From: an uncultured Phascolarctobacterium sp.
Lineage (GTDB): Bacteria > Bacillota > Negativicutes > Acidaminococcales > Acidaminococcaceae
DNA: 64,000 bases
Assembly (NCBI GenBank): GCA_900545535.1
Contig: UQZN01000005.1
Span: 66,938-130,937 of the forward strand
Direction of reading: 5' to 3'
The notes under the pieces were generated by a model that did no database searches, had not been told where the DNA came from, and saw only the letters and a program-made list of their open reading frames with translations. Both the position numbers and the translations under genes were made by a program. Each line of letters starts with the position of its first letter. The stretch's first letter is position 1. Shown here piece by piece: positions 8,567 through 17,165 of the stretch.

Positions 8567-10756
8567 ATGGAACAAGATAAAAACCTTACAGCAGAGCTTC
8601 ACAAGGAAGAAGCTTCAGAAACAGCTTTTTCTCCAGTGACATTTGATGAATTTACGCCGCCGTCCTATGAGGAATGGAAGCAAGAAGTAGTTACTGCTCT
8701 TAAAGGCGGTTCTTTTGAAAAAAGTATGTTTACCAAAACTTATGAGGGCATCACCCTGAATCCTATTTACAGATTAGAGGATCAGGAAAAGATCACCCAC
8801 AATAAAACCTATCCCGGTATGGAAAGCAACCTGCGTGGTGCCAATGCCGGCGGGTACATCCATAAAGTCTGGACGATAGCCCAGGAATGTGATGGCAAAA
8901 CTCCTGCCGAAGCCAATGAAATGGTCAAATACGAACTCTTGAAAGGAACCACCGCTGCCAGCGTCGCTTTAGACACCGCGACCCGTAAAGGCTGCGACCC
9001 TGACAAAGCAGAAGAAAAAGACGTTGCCGACATCGGCGTTTCCCTGGCTACCGCGGCAGACGTAGAAAAACTGCTCGACGGCGTCGATCTGGAAAAATTT
9101 GAGATCGACATTTACGCCGGCGCTTCCAATATCGCTCTTTTGGCAGCTGTTGCTGCTGCCTGCGATAAAAAAAGCCTGCCCCTTACCAAACTGCATGGCG
9201 CTATCACCGCCGATCCTATTGGGGAACTTGCTTTGGATGGCGCATTAGTTCGTCCATTGGACGAATATTATGACGAAATGGCACACAGCATTGCCTGGGC
9301 TGAAAAAAATGCTCCGCAGCTGAGAACAGTAGTAGTCAATACCGATGTTTATCACAACGGCGGCGCTAACGACATTCAGGAAGTAGCCTACGCCATGAAC
9401 GAAGCAGTAACCTATATGCGCGCTATGGAACGCCGCGGCATCGACATCAATGCCTTCTGCCGCCACCTGCGTTTCCATTTCAGCATCGGCGCCAATTTCT
9501 TTATGGAGATCGCCAAACTGCGCAGCCTGAAAATGGTTTGGGCACAAATCGTTAAAAACTGCGGCGGTGACGAAGAAGCACAAAAGATCAATCTTTATGT
9601 CAGCACTTCCACCTTCTGCCAGACTAAATACGATCCTTATGTAAACCTGCTGCGTGCGGCTACTCAATCCTTCTCCGCCGTTGTCGGCGGTATGGACGGC
9701 ATGTATGTCAAACCCTTTGACCATTGCATCCGCCCCAGCGACGTGTTCTCACGCCGTATTGCCCGTAATATCCAGATCATGGAGCAGCATGAATTCAACT
9801 TTATTCAGCCGATCGATCCTTCCGGCGGCAGCTGGTATATCGAACCCCTGACCGAAGAATTTACGGAAAAAACCTGGGCTAAATTCCAGGAGATCGAAAG
9901 CCATGGCGGCTTGCTGGCAGCACTTGAAAGCGGTAAAGTACAGGCTGCGATCAAAGAGATTCTGGAAGACCGTTTCAAAAACCTCGCCACCAGAAAAGAC
10001 CGTGCGGTTGGCAATAACATGTATCCTAACATGACCGAAGAACTTTTGGAAGTGCCTGAAGTAGATTTCGCTGGAATCCTGAAAGCACGTAAAACTGATT
10101 TGGAAGTCAACGTCAAAGTACGTGATAACGCTTATGTTGAAGCTGTACTCAGCGATCTTGGCAAACGTGATGCCAGTGAACTGGGTTCCTTGATCGCTGA
10201 TGCTGAAAAAGCATTGCTGGCTGGCGCGACGATGGGCGAAATCTCAGCAGCTCTTACCGGCAGCGCTCAGGGCGAAAAAGTGGAAGCTATCGCTCCGCAC
10301 CGCTGGACTGAACGCTATGAAGAACTGCGCATGCGCACAGAAAGCTTTGTTGCTAAAACCGGCGAAAATGTTAAAATTTTCCTGGCCAACATGGGTCCGA
10401 TTCCGCAGCATAAAGCACGTGCCGACTTTGTTACCTCTTTTATGCAGGTCGCAGCCTTTGAAGTCATGACCAATAATGGGTTCCCGACTGTAGAAGAAGC
10501 TGTCAAAGCTGCTCTTGAGTCCGGTGCCGATGCCACCATCGTCTGCTCTACAGACGCTACTTATCCGGAACTTGCCCCGGCTGTTACCAAAGCCATCAAA
10601 GCAGTTAATCCGGCTATGAAAGTCTTTTTGGCAGGCGCTCCCAGTGCAGAACTGAAAGAAATCTGTGATGCCGCAGGTATGGATGATTACATCAGCGTTA
10701 AATCCAACTGCTATGAAACCCTGCTCCGTATGCAAAAAGAAAGGGGGATGTTCTGA
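8567..10756 (+). CDS. mutA: Methylmalonyl-CoA mutase small (beta) subunit
   Basis: A homologue of the MutA half of heterodimeric mutases. It has a TIM-barrel domain (about residues 40-560) and a C-terminal cobalamin-domain fold (about 600-729) that lacks the DxHxxG cobalt-ligand motif, as expected for the non-catalytic subunit. The frame is open up to a GTG at 8513, but that codon lies inside a Shine-Dalgarno. The ATG at 8567, preceded by GAAAGGA at eight bases, is preferred (729 residues). AGGAGG at 8508 also precedes a nine-codon out-of-frame ORF at 8517, a possible leader peptide. mutB follows within three bases. Confidence 0.93.
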   Translation: MEQDKNLTAELHKEEASETAFSPVTFDEFTPPSYEEWKQEVVTALKGGSFEKSMFTKTYEGITLNPIYRLEDQEKITHNKTYPGMESNLRGANAGGYIHKVWTIAQECDGKTPAEANEMVKYELLKGTTAASVALDTATRKGCDPDKAEEKDVADIGVSLATAADVEKLLDGVDLEKFEIDIYAGASNIALLAAVAAACDKKSLPLTKLHGAITADPIGELALDGALVRPLDEYYDEMAHSIAWAEKNAPQLRTVVVNTDVYHNGGANDIQEVAYAMNEAVTYMRAMERRGIDINAFCRHLRFHFSIGANFFMEIAKLRSLKMVWAQIVKNCGGDEEAQKINLYVSTSTFCQTKYDPYVNLLRAATQSFSAVVGGMDGMYVKPFDHCIRPSDVFSRRIARNIQIMEQHEFNFIQPIDPSGGSWYIEPLTEEFTEKTWAKFQEIESHGGLLAALESGKVQAAIKEILEDRFKNLATRKDRAVGNNMYPNMTEELLEVPEVDFAGILKARKTDLEVNVKVRDNAYVEAVLSDLGKRDASELGSLIADAEKALLAGATMGEISAALTGSAQGEKVEAIAPHRWTERYEELRMRTESFVAKTGENVKIFLANMGPIPQHKARADFVTSFMQVAAFEVMTNNGFPTVEEAVKAALESGADATIVCSTDATYPELAPAVTKAIKAVNPAMKVFLAGAPSAELKEICDAAGMDDYISVKSNCYETLLRMQKERGMF

Positions 10757-10758
10757 TA

Positions 10759-12945
10759 ATGTCCAGAATTCCTGATTTTAGTCAAATTCCCTTTCAACAG
10801 GCACCAGCACAAGGTGACGCCGAGTTTGCTGCCTGGAAGGACAAATTGAAAACTGAAACCGGTAAATCCTTTGATGAAAATTTTTACCGGACCATGGAAC
10901 AAATAGACGTAGCGCCTTTATATGACGTCAACACCTACAATAACTGCACTCATCTGCAGTACATGGCAGGTATCCCGCCGTTCCTGCGCGGGCCATACTC
11001 CACCATGTATGTAACCAAACCCTGGACGGTACGTCAATATGCAGGCTTCTCTACGGCAGAAGAATCCAATGCTTTCTATCGCCGTAACCTGGCAGCAGGC
11101 CAAAAAGGCCTCTCTATCGCGTTCGACCTTGCAACTCACCGCGGCTATGACTCCGACCATCCGCGCGTTGTCGGCGACGTAGGTAAAGCAGGCGTTGCCG
11201 TTGACTCCATTCTGGATATGGAGATCCTCTTCTCCGGTATCCCGCTGGATCAAATGTCCGTATCCATGACCATGAACGGCGCCGTACTGCCGGTACTGGC
11301 CTTCTATATCCTGGCCGGCGAAGAACAGGGCGTAGATAAATCAGTTATGGCCGGTACGATCCAAAATGATATTCTGAAAGAATTCATGGTTCGTAACACC
11401 TACATCTATCCGCCGACAGCTTCCATGCGGATCATCGGCGATATTTTTGAATATACCTCGGCTTATATGCCTAAATTCAACAGCATCTCCATTTCTGGTT
11501 ATCATATGCAGGAAGCCGGCGCCACCGCCGACATCGAGCTTGGCTATACACTGGCTGACGGCTTCGAATACCTGCGTACCGGCACCGAGCATGGCCTGAC
11601 GATCGACCAGTTCGCACCGCGTCTGTCCTTCTTCTGGGCTATGGGCAAAAACTACTTCATGGAAATCGCTAAAATGCGTGCAGGCCGTATGCTGTGGGCT
11701 AAACTTGTTAACTCCTTCGGCCCGAAAAAAACCAAATCCATGGCTTTGCGTACGCATTCGCAAACCTCCGGCTGGAGCCTGACAGAACAAGATCCGTTCA
11801 ACAACATCACCCGTACCTGTATCGAAGCAATGGCAGCAGCTCTGGGGCATACCCAGTCCCTGCATACCAACGCGCTTGACGAAGCGATCGCCTTGCCGAC
11901 CGACTTCTCAGCCCGTATCGCGCGTAATACCCAGCTGTACATTCAGGACGAAACCAAAGTCTGCAAAGTTATCGATCCGTGGGGCGGTTCCTACTATGTA
12001 GAATACCTCACCAATCAACTGATCCAAAAAGCCTGGGGCCACATTCAGGAAATCGAACAGCTGGGCGGTATGTCCAAAGCTATCGACACCGGCCTGCCGA
12101 AAATGCGTATCGAAGAAGCGGCAGCCCGCCGTCAGGCGCATATCGACTCCGGCGCTGAAAAAATCGTCGGCGTCAACGACTACCGTCTGGAAAAAGAAGA
12201 TCCGCTGGATATTCTGGAAGTCGATAACACCGCCGTACGTCTGGCACAGATCGAACGTCTTAAAAAACTGCGTGCCAACCGCGACAGCGAAAAAGTTGAA
12301 CGCTGCCTGAACGCGATCACCCACGCCATGGAAACCGGCGAAGGCAACCTGCTGGAACTGGCTGTTGACGCAGCCCGTGCTCGTGCTTCCAAAGGCGAGA
12401 TCTCTGACGCCGTCGAAAAAGTCTGCGGCCGTCATAAAGCTATCATCCGTTCCATCTCCGGCGTTTACAGCAGTGAATTTGCCGATGAGGACGTTATCAA
12501 AGAAGTACGTCAGATGACGGACGACTTTGAACAGCGCGAAGGCCGCCGCCCACGTATCTATATCGCAAAAATGGGCCAAGACGGACATGACCGCGGCGCG
12601 AAAGTTATTTCCACCGCCTTCGCAGATATGGGCTACGACGTAGATATCGGCCCTCTGTTCCAAACCCCGGAAGAAGCCGCACAAGACGCGGTAGACAACG
12701 ACGTACATATCGTCGGCATGAGTTCGCTGGCAGCAGGTCATAAAACACTGATGCCGCAGCTTGTTGAAGAACTCAAAAAACGCGGACGTGAGGACATCAT
12801 GGTCGTAATCGGCGGCGTAATCCCTGCCCAGGACTATGATTATCTCTACGAACACGGTGCAGCAGCTATCTTTGGACCCGGCACCATTATACCTGTCTGC
12901 GCTAAAAAAGTACTGGAAGAGCTGAACAAACGCCTGGCGGATTAA
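10759..12945 (+). CDS. mutB: Methylmalonyl-CoA mutase large (alpha) subunit
   Basis: A 728-residue adenosylcobalamin enzyme interconverting succinyl-CoA and (R)-methylmalonyl-CoA. The substrate-binding TIM barrel occupies about residues 30-560. The C-terminal B12-binding domain carries DGHDRG (about residues 607-612), whose His is the lower axial cobalt ligand, and the downstream GGVIPAQD. Its length matches the catalytic subunit of heterodimeric mutases. It is translationally close to mutA (two bases apart) and meaB (three bases apart), so the three proteins are probably made together under cobalamin riboswitch 1. Confidence 0.97.
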   Translation: MSRIPDFSQIPFQQAPAQGDAEFAAWKDKLKTETGKSFDENFYRTMEQIDVAPLYDVNTYNNCTHLQYMAGIPPFLRGPYSTMYVTKPWTVRQYAGFSTAEESNAFYRRNLAAGQKGLSIAFDLATHRGYDSDHPRVVGDVGKAGVAVDSILDMEILFSGIPLDQMSVSMTMNGAVLPVLAFYILAGEEQGVDKSVMAGTIQNDILKEFMVRNTYIYPPTASMRIIGDIFEYTSAYMPKFNSISISGYHMQEAGATADIELGYTLADGFEYLRTGTEHGLTIDQFAPRLSFFWAMGKNYFMEIAKMRAGRMLWAKLVNSFGPKKTKSMALRTHSQTSGWSLTEQDPFNNITRTCIEAMAAALGHTQSLHTNALDEAIALPTDFSARIARNTQLYIQDETKVCKVIDPWGGSYYVEYLTNQLIQKAWGHIQEIEQLGGMSKAIDTGLPKMRIEEAAARRQAHIDSGAEKIVGVNDYRLEKEDPLDILEVDNTAVRLAQIERLKKLRANRDSEKVERCLNAITHAMETGEGNLLELAVDAARARASKGEISDAVEKVCGRHKAIIRSISGVYSSEFADEDVIKEVRQMTDDFEQREGRRPRIYIAKMGQDGHDRGAKVISTAFADMGYDVDIGPLFQTPEEAAQDAVDNDVHIVGMSSLAAGHKTLMPQLVEELKKRGREDIMVVIGGVIPAQDYDYLYEHGAAAIFGPGTIIPVCAKKVLEELNKRLAD

Positions 12946-12948
12946 GCC

Positions 12949-14130
12949 ATGACAGATACTTATAAACCTTCGTGGGTGCCGGAAGAAGACAACGATAAAT
13001 TTGCCTGCCGGGTGATGTACGGTGTGACAGGCGGTCATGAAGGAACTCCTGGTGTAACTGTAGACAAAAAAGATAAAGTAGCCCCGACCATCAAACGTCG
13101 TAAACTGACGGTAGATGATTATGTGGACGGTGTACTCAAGTGTGACCGCGCGATCCTTTCGCGCGCCATCACCCTTGTTGAAAGCAACGCCGCAGCCCAT
13201 TTTGAAACGGCTCAGCAGGTCATTCAAAAGCTGCTGCCCTATACAGGTAAATCCACCCGTGTAGGCATCACAGGCGTACCCGGTGCCGGTAAATCAACTT
13301 TTATCGAAGCACTGGGCACCAATCTCTGCCGCAGCGGCCATAAAGTAGCGGTACTGGCGGTCGATCCGTCCAGCACCGTCACCAAAGGCAGTATCCTGGG
13401 TGATAAAACGCGTATGGAGCAATTATCACGCGAGCCCAACGCCTTTGTCAGGCCGTCGCCTTCAGGCGGTACACTGGGCGGTTTGACCCGCAAAAGCCGT
13501 GAAACGCTGCTTTTGTGTGAAGCTGCCGGCTACGATACTATTTTGGTTGAAACTGTCGGCGTAGGCCAAAGTGAAACAACGGTACGCTCGATGGTAGATT
13601 TTTTCCTGTTGGTAGTACTTACCGGCGCCGGCGACGAATTGCAGGGGATGAAAAAAGGCGTCATGGAACTCGCCGATGCGATCGTCGTCAATAAAGCCGA
13701 TGGTGATAACAAGCAAAGAGCCATGGTCACAAGAGCGGAGTATGAGCGTATCCTGCAATTTTTACGCCAGGCTACCGAACACTGGACCACTCATGCCTTC
13801 ACCTGTTCGGCGTATACAGGCGCAGGGATCATGGAACTGTGGCATGATGTTATCGAGGCTTTCATGAAGCAAGGTTGGGAAAACGGTGTGCTGGCTGAAC
13901 GCAGAAAACAGCAGACGCTTTCCTGGGTCTATACGATGGTAGAAGAACATCTGCATAATCTGTTTTATCGTTCGCCTGCCATCGTTAACTGCAGAGAAGA
14001 AATCGAACACGAAGTCATCGGCGGCAAAATTTCTGCCACCATGGCGGTTCAGGATCTTATCAAAAAATTTGCCGCTGCCGAGCTGAGCGGCGTTAACGTC
14101 AACGACAGCTCGCCTTTTGAAATCAAATAA
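12949..14130 (+). CDS. meaB: MeaB/ArgK-type G3E-like GTPase, mutase chaperone
   Basis: A 393-residue P-loop GTPase. Walker A GVPGAGKST is at about residues 109-117, followed by VDPSS, ETVGVGQSE and a NKAD base-recognition motif. The family gates cofactor loading and protects or reactivates methylmalonyl-CoA mutase. This copy has an N-terminal extension of about 75 residues relative to the second MeaB at 62431-63369, and the two are clearly divergent. It lies three bases after mutB, so it probably serves MutAB specifically. Confidence 0.93.
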   Translation: MTDTYKPSWVPEEDNDKFACRVMYGVTGGHEGTPGVTVDKKDKVAPTIKRRKLTVDDYVDGVLKCDRAILSRAITLVESNAAAHFETAQQVIQKLLPYTGKSTRVGITGVPGAGKSTFIEALGTNLCRSGHKVAVLAVDPSSTVTKGSILGDKTRMEQLSREPNAFVRPSPSGGTLGGLTRKSRETLLLCEAAGYDTILVETVGVGQSETTVRSMVDFFLLVVLTGAGDELQGMKKGVMELADAIVVNKADGDNKQRAMVTRAEYERILQFLRQATEHWTTHAFTCSAYTGAGIMELWHDVIEAFMKQGWENGVLAERRKQQTLSWVYTMVEEHLHNLFYRSPAIVNCREEIEHEVIGGKISATMAVQDLIKKFAAAELSGVNVNDSSPFEIK

Positions 14131-14195
14131 TTTTACTTGCCATTGAGGCGCGGCCTTCTATGGGCCGCGTCCATCTTTATAAGGGGGCTGCAGCT

Positions 14196-14489
14196 ATGAA
14201 TGATAATCCGGCCGTTAAAAGTCTGATCGAACTGATCGAAAAACGCTATGGTTTGGAGATTCTTGACTCTCACTATATTCTTGTGGATGAAAAATTCCAA
14301 CAATATAATATGATGTTATATGTTAAATTGCCCAAAGAGATGCTGGACGAATTTAAACGCTTATACTCGAATAAAACCAGCGCCATGCACGTTGCGTGGA
14401 GCGTTGATGATAAAGAAAACATTAAATTCTACGCTGCCATAGGCAATAATATTCTTTTACTTTTAGATTCACTGCTTACCAAAAAATAA
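14196..14489 (+). CDS. Unknown small protein in the mutAB operon
   Basis: A 97-residue protein starting at the ATG after AAGGGGG. I do not recognise it. It looks like a soluble alpha/beta protein, with an amphipathic N-terminal helix (SLIELIEKRYG), a central strand region and a hydrophobic C-terminal segment ILLLLDSLLTKK. It has no signal peptide or cysteines. Its position 65 bases after meaB and 15 bases before the next gene makes it an operon member, so a role linked to the mutase or to acyl-CoA metabolism is possible but unproven. Confidence 0.75.
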   Translation: MNDNPAVKSLIELIEKRYGLEILDSHYILVDEKFQQYNMMLYVKLPKEMLDEFKRLYSNKTSAMHVAWSVDDKENIKFYAAIGNNILLLLDSLLTKK

Positions 14490-14504
14490 AAGAGGTGAAA
14501 AGAT

Positions 14505-14864
14505 ATGAGTGAAGATTTTACAGGCGTAGGCGGAAAACTGGAAGAAGAATTCGTCTATGCACCCAATAACAGCCTGAGGACAGAAACATTTGTCAAATTT
14601 GAGCAGCGTGCAGTCAGTGAAAAACCTGCCTTACTGCCCGGTCTGCAGGCGTTGAAAGCAGAAATGGGCGAGTTCGATTTTGAAAAATATATCAACAGCC
14701 TTGAAAACATCAATGTCAGCGGCAAAGCTATGATCATGCTGACGGGAGATGAAAAAGTACGGACGATTCTGGTCAGCCGCTGGCTGCCCCAGATTAAGGC
14801 AGCTTTTGCCGTAGATAACGTACGCATCGTCGGCGGCGGACGCGGCGGAATTGACGCCTATTAA
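14505..14864 (+). CDS. Unknown 119-residue protein, possible DnaA-domain-I-like fold
   Basis: Starts after AGAGGTG and ends at the operon terminator. The N-terminal 45 residues look poorly structured. Residues 50-105 read as helix, strand (GKAMIML), helix (DEKVRTILVSRWLPQIKAAF), strand (NVRIVGG). That hydrophobic pattern resembles the DnaA N-terminal interaction domain, without any ATPase part. The resemblance was judged by eye and is weak. Function is unknown; it is last in the mutAB operon. Confidence 0.7.
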   Translation: MSEDFTGVGGKLEEEFVYAPNNSLRTETFVKFEQRAVSEKPALLPGLQALKAEMGEFDFEKYINSLENINVSGKAMIMLTGDEKVRTILVSRWLPQIKAAFAVDNVRIVGGGRGGIDAY

Positions 14865-14912
14865 AAAATACGCTTATCCCGATCCTTTCCGGTGGGATAA
14901 GCGTATTTTTTT
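14864..14912 (+). terminator. Intrinsic terminator of the mutAB operon
   Basis: AAAAATACGCTTATCCC pairs perfectly with GGGATAAGCGTATTTTT, followed by TT. Confidence 0.9.
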
Positions 14913-14914
14913 AA

Positions 14915-14943
14915 TTGACATATCCCCCATAGGGGGATAAAAT
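14915..14943 (+). promoter_or_regulatory. MATE promoter with embedded CsoR-type operator
   Basis: TTGACA (14915-14920), a 17-base spacer and TAAAAT (14938-14943). The perfect 19-base palindrome TATCCCCCATAGGGGGATA (14921-14939) fills the spacer. A C-tract/G-tract palindrome with A/T flanks is the classic operator type of the CsoR/RcnR/FrmR family. The csoR-like gene is next door at 16300-16584. Binding here would block polymerase. Confidence 0.85.
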
Positions 14944-14974
14944 AAAATGCAATGAAGGTAAGGAGGACGCTGCA

Positions 14975-16303
14975 ATGGAACTTACTCATAAAAAATATCT
15001 GCAAATCACGCTGCCCTTTATTTTTTCCTCTATCGCAGTGCCTGTTATCGGAGCAGTCGATACAGCCGTAGTCGGACGTCTGGGCTCAGCTGACTATATC
15101 AGTGCTGTAGCGTTGGGAGCGGTTATTTTTAGTACTATTTACTGGCTGTTGGGTTTTCTGCGCATCACTACCGCAGGTATGACAGCTCAGGCAGTAGGCA
15201 GGGCAGATCAGCAGGAAGTGCTGTTGACATTACTGCGCGCGCTTTTGCTGGCGTTACTTTTGGGACTGCTTTTATTTACAGCGCAGCATTTTATTTTTGC
15301 AGCGTCGCTGTTGGTTTTACAGCCAGAAACGGCAGTTGCCGTGCTGATGAGCAAATACTTTGCTATCCTGGTCTGGGGCTTTGTTCCTTTCCTGCTCTAT
15401 CAGGCGCTGGCCGGATGGATCGCCGGACTTTTGCAAGTCAAAACCTTAGTGATAATAGAACTTGGTATCAGTCTGCTCAATTTTATTTTAGACCTTAGCT
15501 TCGTCAATATCTGGCATTTAGATGTAGACGGAGTTGCGTATGCTTCGTTGCTGACGCAGCTGACAGGCTGCGGTGCAGCGGCAGTTTATGTTTTTTTCAG
15601 GCAACGGCAGCGCCTGACAGCTGTGCAATGGGAACTGCTCTTTGATAAAACAGCTTGCCTCAAACTTACAGGCTGCTGCACGCATTTGTTGATCAGAACT
15701 TTGTGTATGCTGCTGATGGTCAACACCTTCATGAGTCAAAGCGCTGTTTTTGGCGGAAGTATTTTAGCTGCTAATGCTATACTTTTTCAAATCCAGTATA
15801 TTATGGGTGACGTTTTTGCAGGGATGTCACAGTCAGCAGCCCTGTATGCCGGTGTTGCCGTAGGCGAAAACAGCGGCAGTTTATTCGCTGCCAACCTGAA
15901 AATCAGCGGCTTTTGGGCACTGCTTACTGGCGGCGTATTATCCTTGAGCTATTATCTGCTGCGCGTGCCTATTTTATACTGCTTTACTGATCTGCCGGAA
16001 GTACTGGCTGCAGCTTATGAATATGATGTTTATATTGCTTTTTTCCCTTTTATTGCCGCGCTTGGTATCGTTTATTATGGCGTTTTTAACGGAGCACTGG
16101 TCACTGCGCCTATTTGTTATTCCATGCTACTTACAGGAGCTGCCTTTCTGACGACAAAAACAGCCCTGGTACCGCTTTTAGGCAATACAGGGCTGTGGCA
16201 GTCATTTTTAGTTTTTTATGTTGTCAGAACAGGTTTTTTATTGGTTTTTCTGCCTTTTCTTTATCGAAAACTTGGTTTTACTAAAGCTGGCAGTGTCTTT
16301 TAA
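14975..16303 (+). CDS. MATE-family multidrug/toxin exporter
   Basis: A 442-residue integral membrane protein with about twelve helices in two halves, typical of MATE antiporters (closest in feel to the DinF/NorM group). The start ATG follows AAGGAGGA. It exports organic cations or metabolites using H+ or Na+ gradients; the substrate is not evident. It has a CsoR-type operator in its promoter and its 3' end overlaps the convergent csoR gene by four bases, so it is probably metal- or stress-responsive. A paralogue is at 28460-29770. Confidence 0.9.
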   Translation: MELTHKKYLQITLPFIFSSIAVPVIGAVDTAVVGRLGSADYISAVALGAVIFSTIYWLLGFLRITTAGMTAQAVGRADQQEVLLTLLRALLLALLLGLLLFTAQHFIFAASLLVLQPETAVAVLMSKYFAILVWGFVPFLLYQALAGWIAGLLQVKTLVIIELGISLLNFILDLSFVNIWHLDVDGVAYASLLTQLTGCGAAAVYVFFRQRQRLTAVQWELLFDKTACLKLTGCCTHLLIRTLCMLLMVNTFMSQSAVFGGSILAANAILFQIQYIMGDVFAGMSQSAALYAGVAVGENSGSLFAANLKISGFWALLTGGVLSLSYYLLRVPILYCFTDLPEVLAAAYEYDVYIAFFPFIAALGIVYYGVFNGALVTAPICYSMLLTGAAFLTTKTALVPLLGNTGLWQSFLVFYVVRTGFLLVFLPFLYRKLGFTKAGSVF

Positions 16304-16584
16304 CGCAAATAGCGGTCAATAGCGATCTCCAGATCAGCGACGGCCTCGACCTCACGGCCCTTCTGTACAGCGTGCAGGATACAATGCTCCAGATGATCTT
16401 TAAGAATTATTTTGGCGCAGTTATCTAAGGCCTTGCGTACTGCAGCGATCTGGATCAGCACTTCGGGGCAATCGCGATCGTCCTCGATCATGTTTTTGAC
16501 TGCGCGGATATGCCCTTCGATACGGGAAAGCCTGTTGGCCACAGCTTTTTTATTTTTATGGATATGCGGATGCGGCATTGTCAT
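16300..16584 (-). CDS. csoR: CsoR-family metal-sensing repressor
   Basis: A 94-residue all-helical DUF156 protein. The N-terminus is His-rich (HPHIH). The fold signature RLSRIEGHIRAVKNMI is present. Metal-ligand positions read Cys in DDRDCPEV, then His and Cys four residues apart in KDHLEHCI, which corresponds to the C-H-C copper(I) pattern of CsoR rather than the H-rich RcnR site. It should leave its C/G-tract operator when metal binds. Its own promoter lacks that palindrome. Convergent with the MATE gene. Confidence 0.88.
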   Translation of the reverse strand: MTMPHPHIHKNKKAVANRLSRIEGHIRAVKNMIEDDRDCPEVLIQIAAVRKALDNCAKIILKDHLEHCILHAVQKGREVEAVADLEIAIDRYLR

Positions 16585-16601
16585 AATATCACCTCACCTG
16601 C

Positions 16602-16630
16602 ATTATAACTGTTAGACGCTTGGAATGCAA
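16602..16630 (-). promoter_or_regulatory. csoR promoter
   Basis: On the minus strand TTGCAT (16630-16625), a 17-base spacer and TATAAT (16607-16602), 18 bases before the start codon. There is no C/G palindrome here, so autoregulation through the same operator is not evident. Confidence 0.6.
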
Positions 16631-16650
16631 ATTTTGCTATATACTACTTA

Positions 16651-16729
16651 TTAGTAATGATTAACGCAAAAAATATTTTGAGATTTTTCTCCTAGAAGTA
16701 TTGACAAGATAATTAGTAATGGTTATAAT
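16651..16729 (+). promoter_or_regulatory. Promoter of orphan cobalamin RNA with direct repeats
   Basis: TTGACA (16701-16706), a 17-base spacer and TATAAT (16724-16729). TTAGTAATGGTTA (16713-16725) overlaps the spacer and -10 box and repeats at 16651-16663 with one mismatch. The TAGTAAT core sits at the same spacer offset as in the mutAB leader promoter at 7864-7892. This suggests a shared transcription factor, identity unknown. Confidence 0.65.
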
Positions 16730-16753
16730 TAATACAACAAATCAATATTTCAT

Positions 16754-16912
16754 ATGGGTGTTCTATGAACTTAAATGTCGATCGGTGCAAATCCGATGCG
16801 ATCCCGTCACCGTTACAGGTCAGTCCCCGCACAAGCCGGGGTAATATCTGAAGCCGGACAACAGCCTGTATAAGCATCACTGCTTGACCTGCGAGAGACA
16901 GGAAGGAGATGT
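16754..16912 (+). promoter_or_regulatory. Cobalamin riboswitch 2 (orphan)
   Basis: The readable core is GGTGTTCTATGAAC, ATCGGTGCAAATCCGAT, GCGATCCCGTCACCGTTACA, a GC-rich peripheral hairpin CCCCGCACAAGCCGGGG, the B12-box-like GAAGCCGGACAACAGCCTGT, and the shared block GACCTGCGAGAGACAGGAAG. The core and box deviate from consensus more than in riboswitch 1. An intrinsic terminator follows, but no sense-strand gene exists downstream before 18149. Confidence 0.85.
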
Positions 16913-16973
16913 TTTTAACCACTGAGGTTCTGTTTATGTGAGAGTGGCAGAATCGCTTTGACTGATAACATTT

Positions 16974-17008
16974 GACCGTCTTCTTGCCTTGAGGAGACGG
17001 TCTTTTTC
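16974..17008 (+). terminator. Riboswitch 2 terminator
   Basis: GACCGTCTTC pairs with GGAGACGGTC (to 17002), followed by TTTTTC. Confidence 0.75.
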
Positions 17009-17165
17009 TTATGATTGTCATTTATTCTTGTTGGTCGAAATATTGATTGTTGTACAGAGTAAAGATGCCGGACACATTTTCACTCTGTCCGGCAGATATA
17101 TTCTGGTTTATTTGCTGTTTTCAAGGCCTTGTTAAAGAATTGAAAATCCTTTCTCTCCTCCTTCG

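Noticed and set aside
11908..13227. 439-residue minus-strand ORF
   Set aside because: It is antisense to mutB and meaB, which are strongly supported by motifs. No domain recognised.
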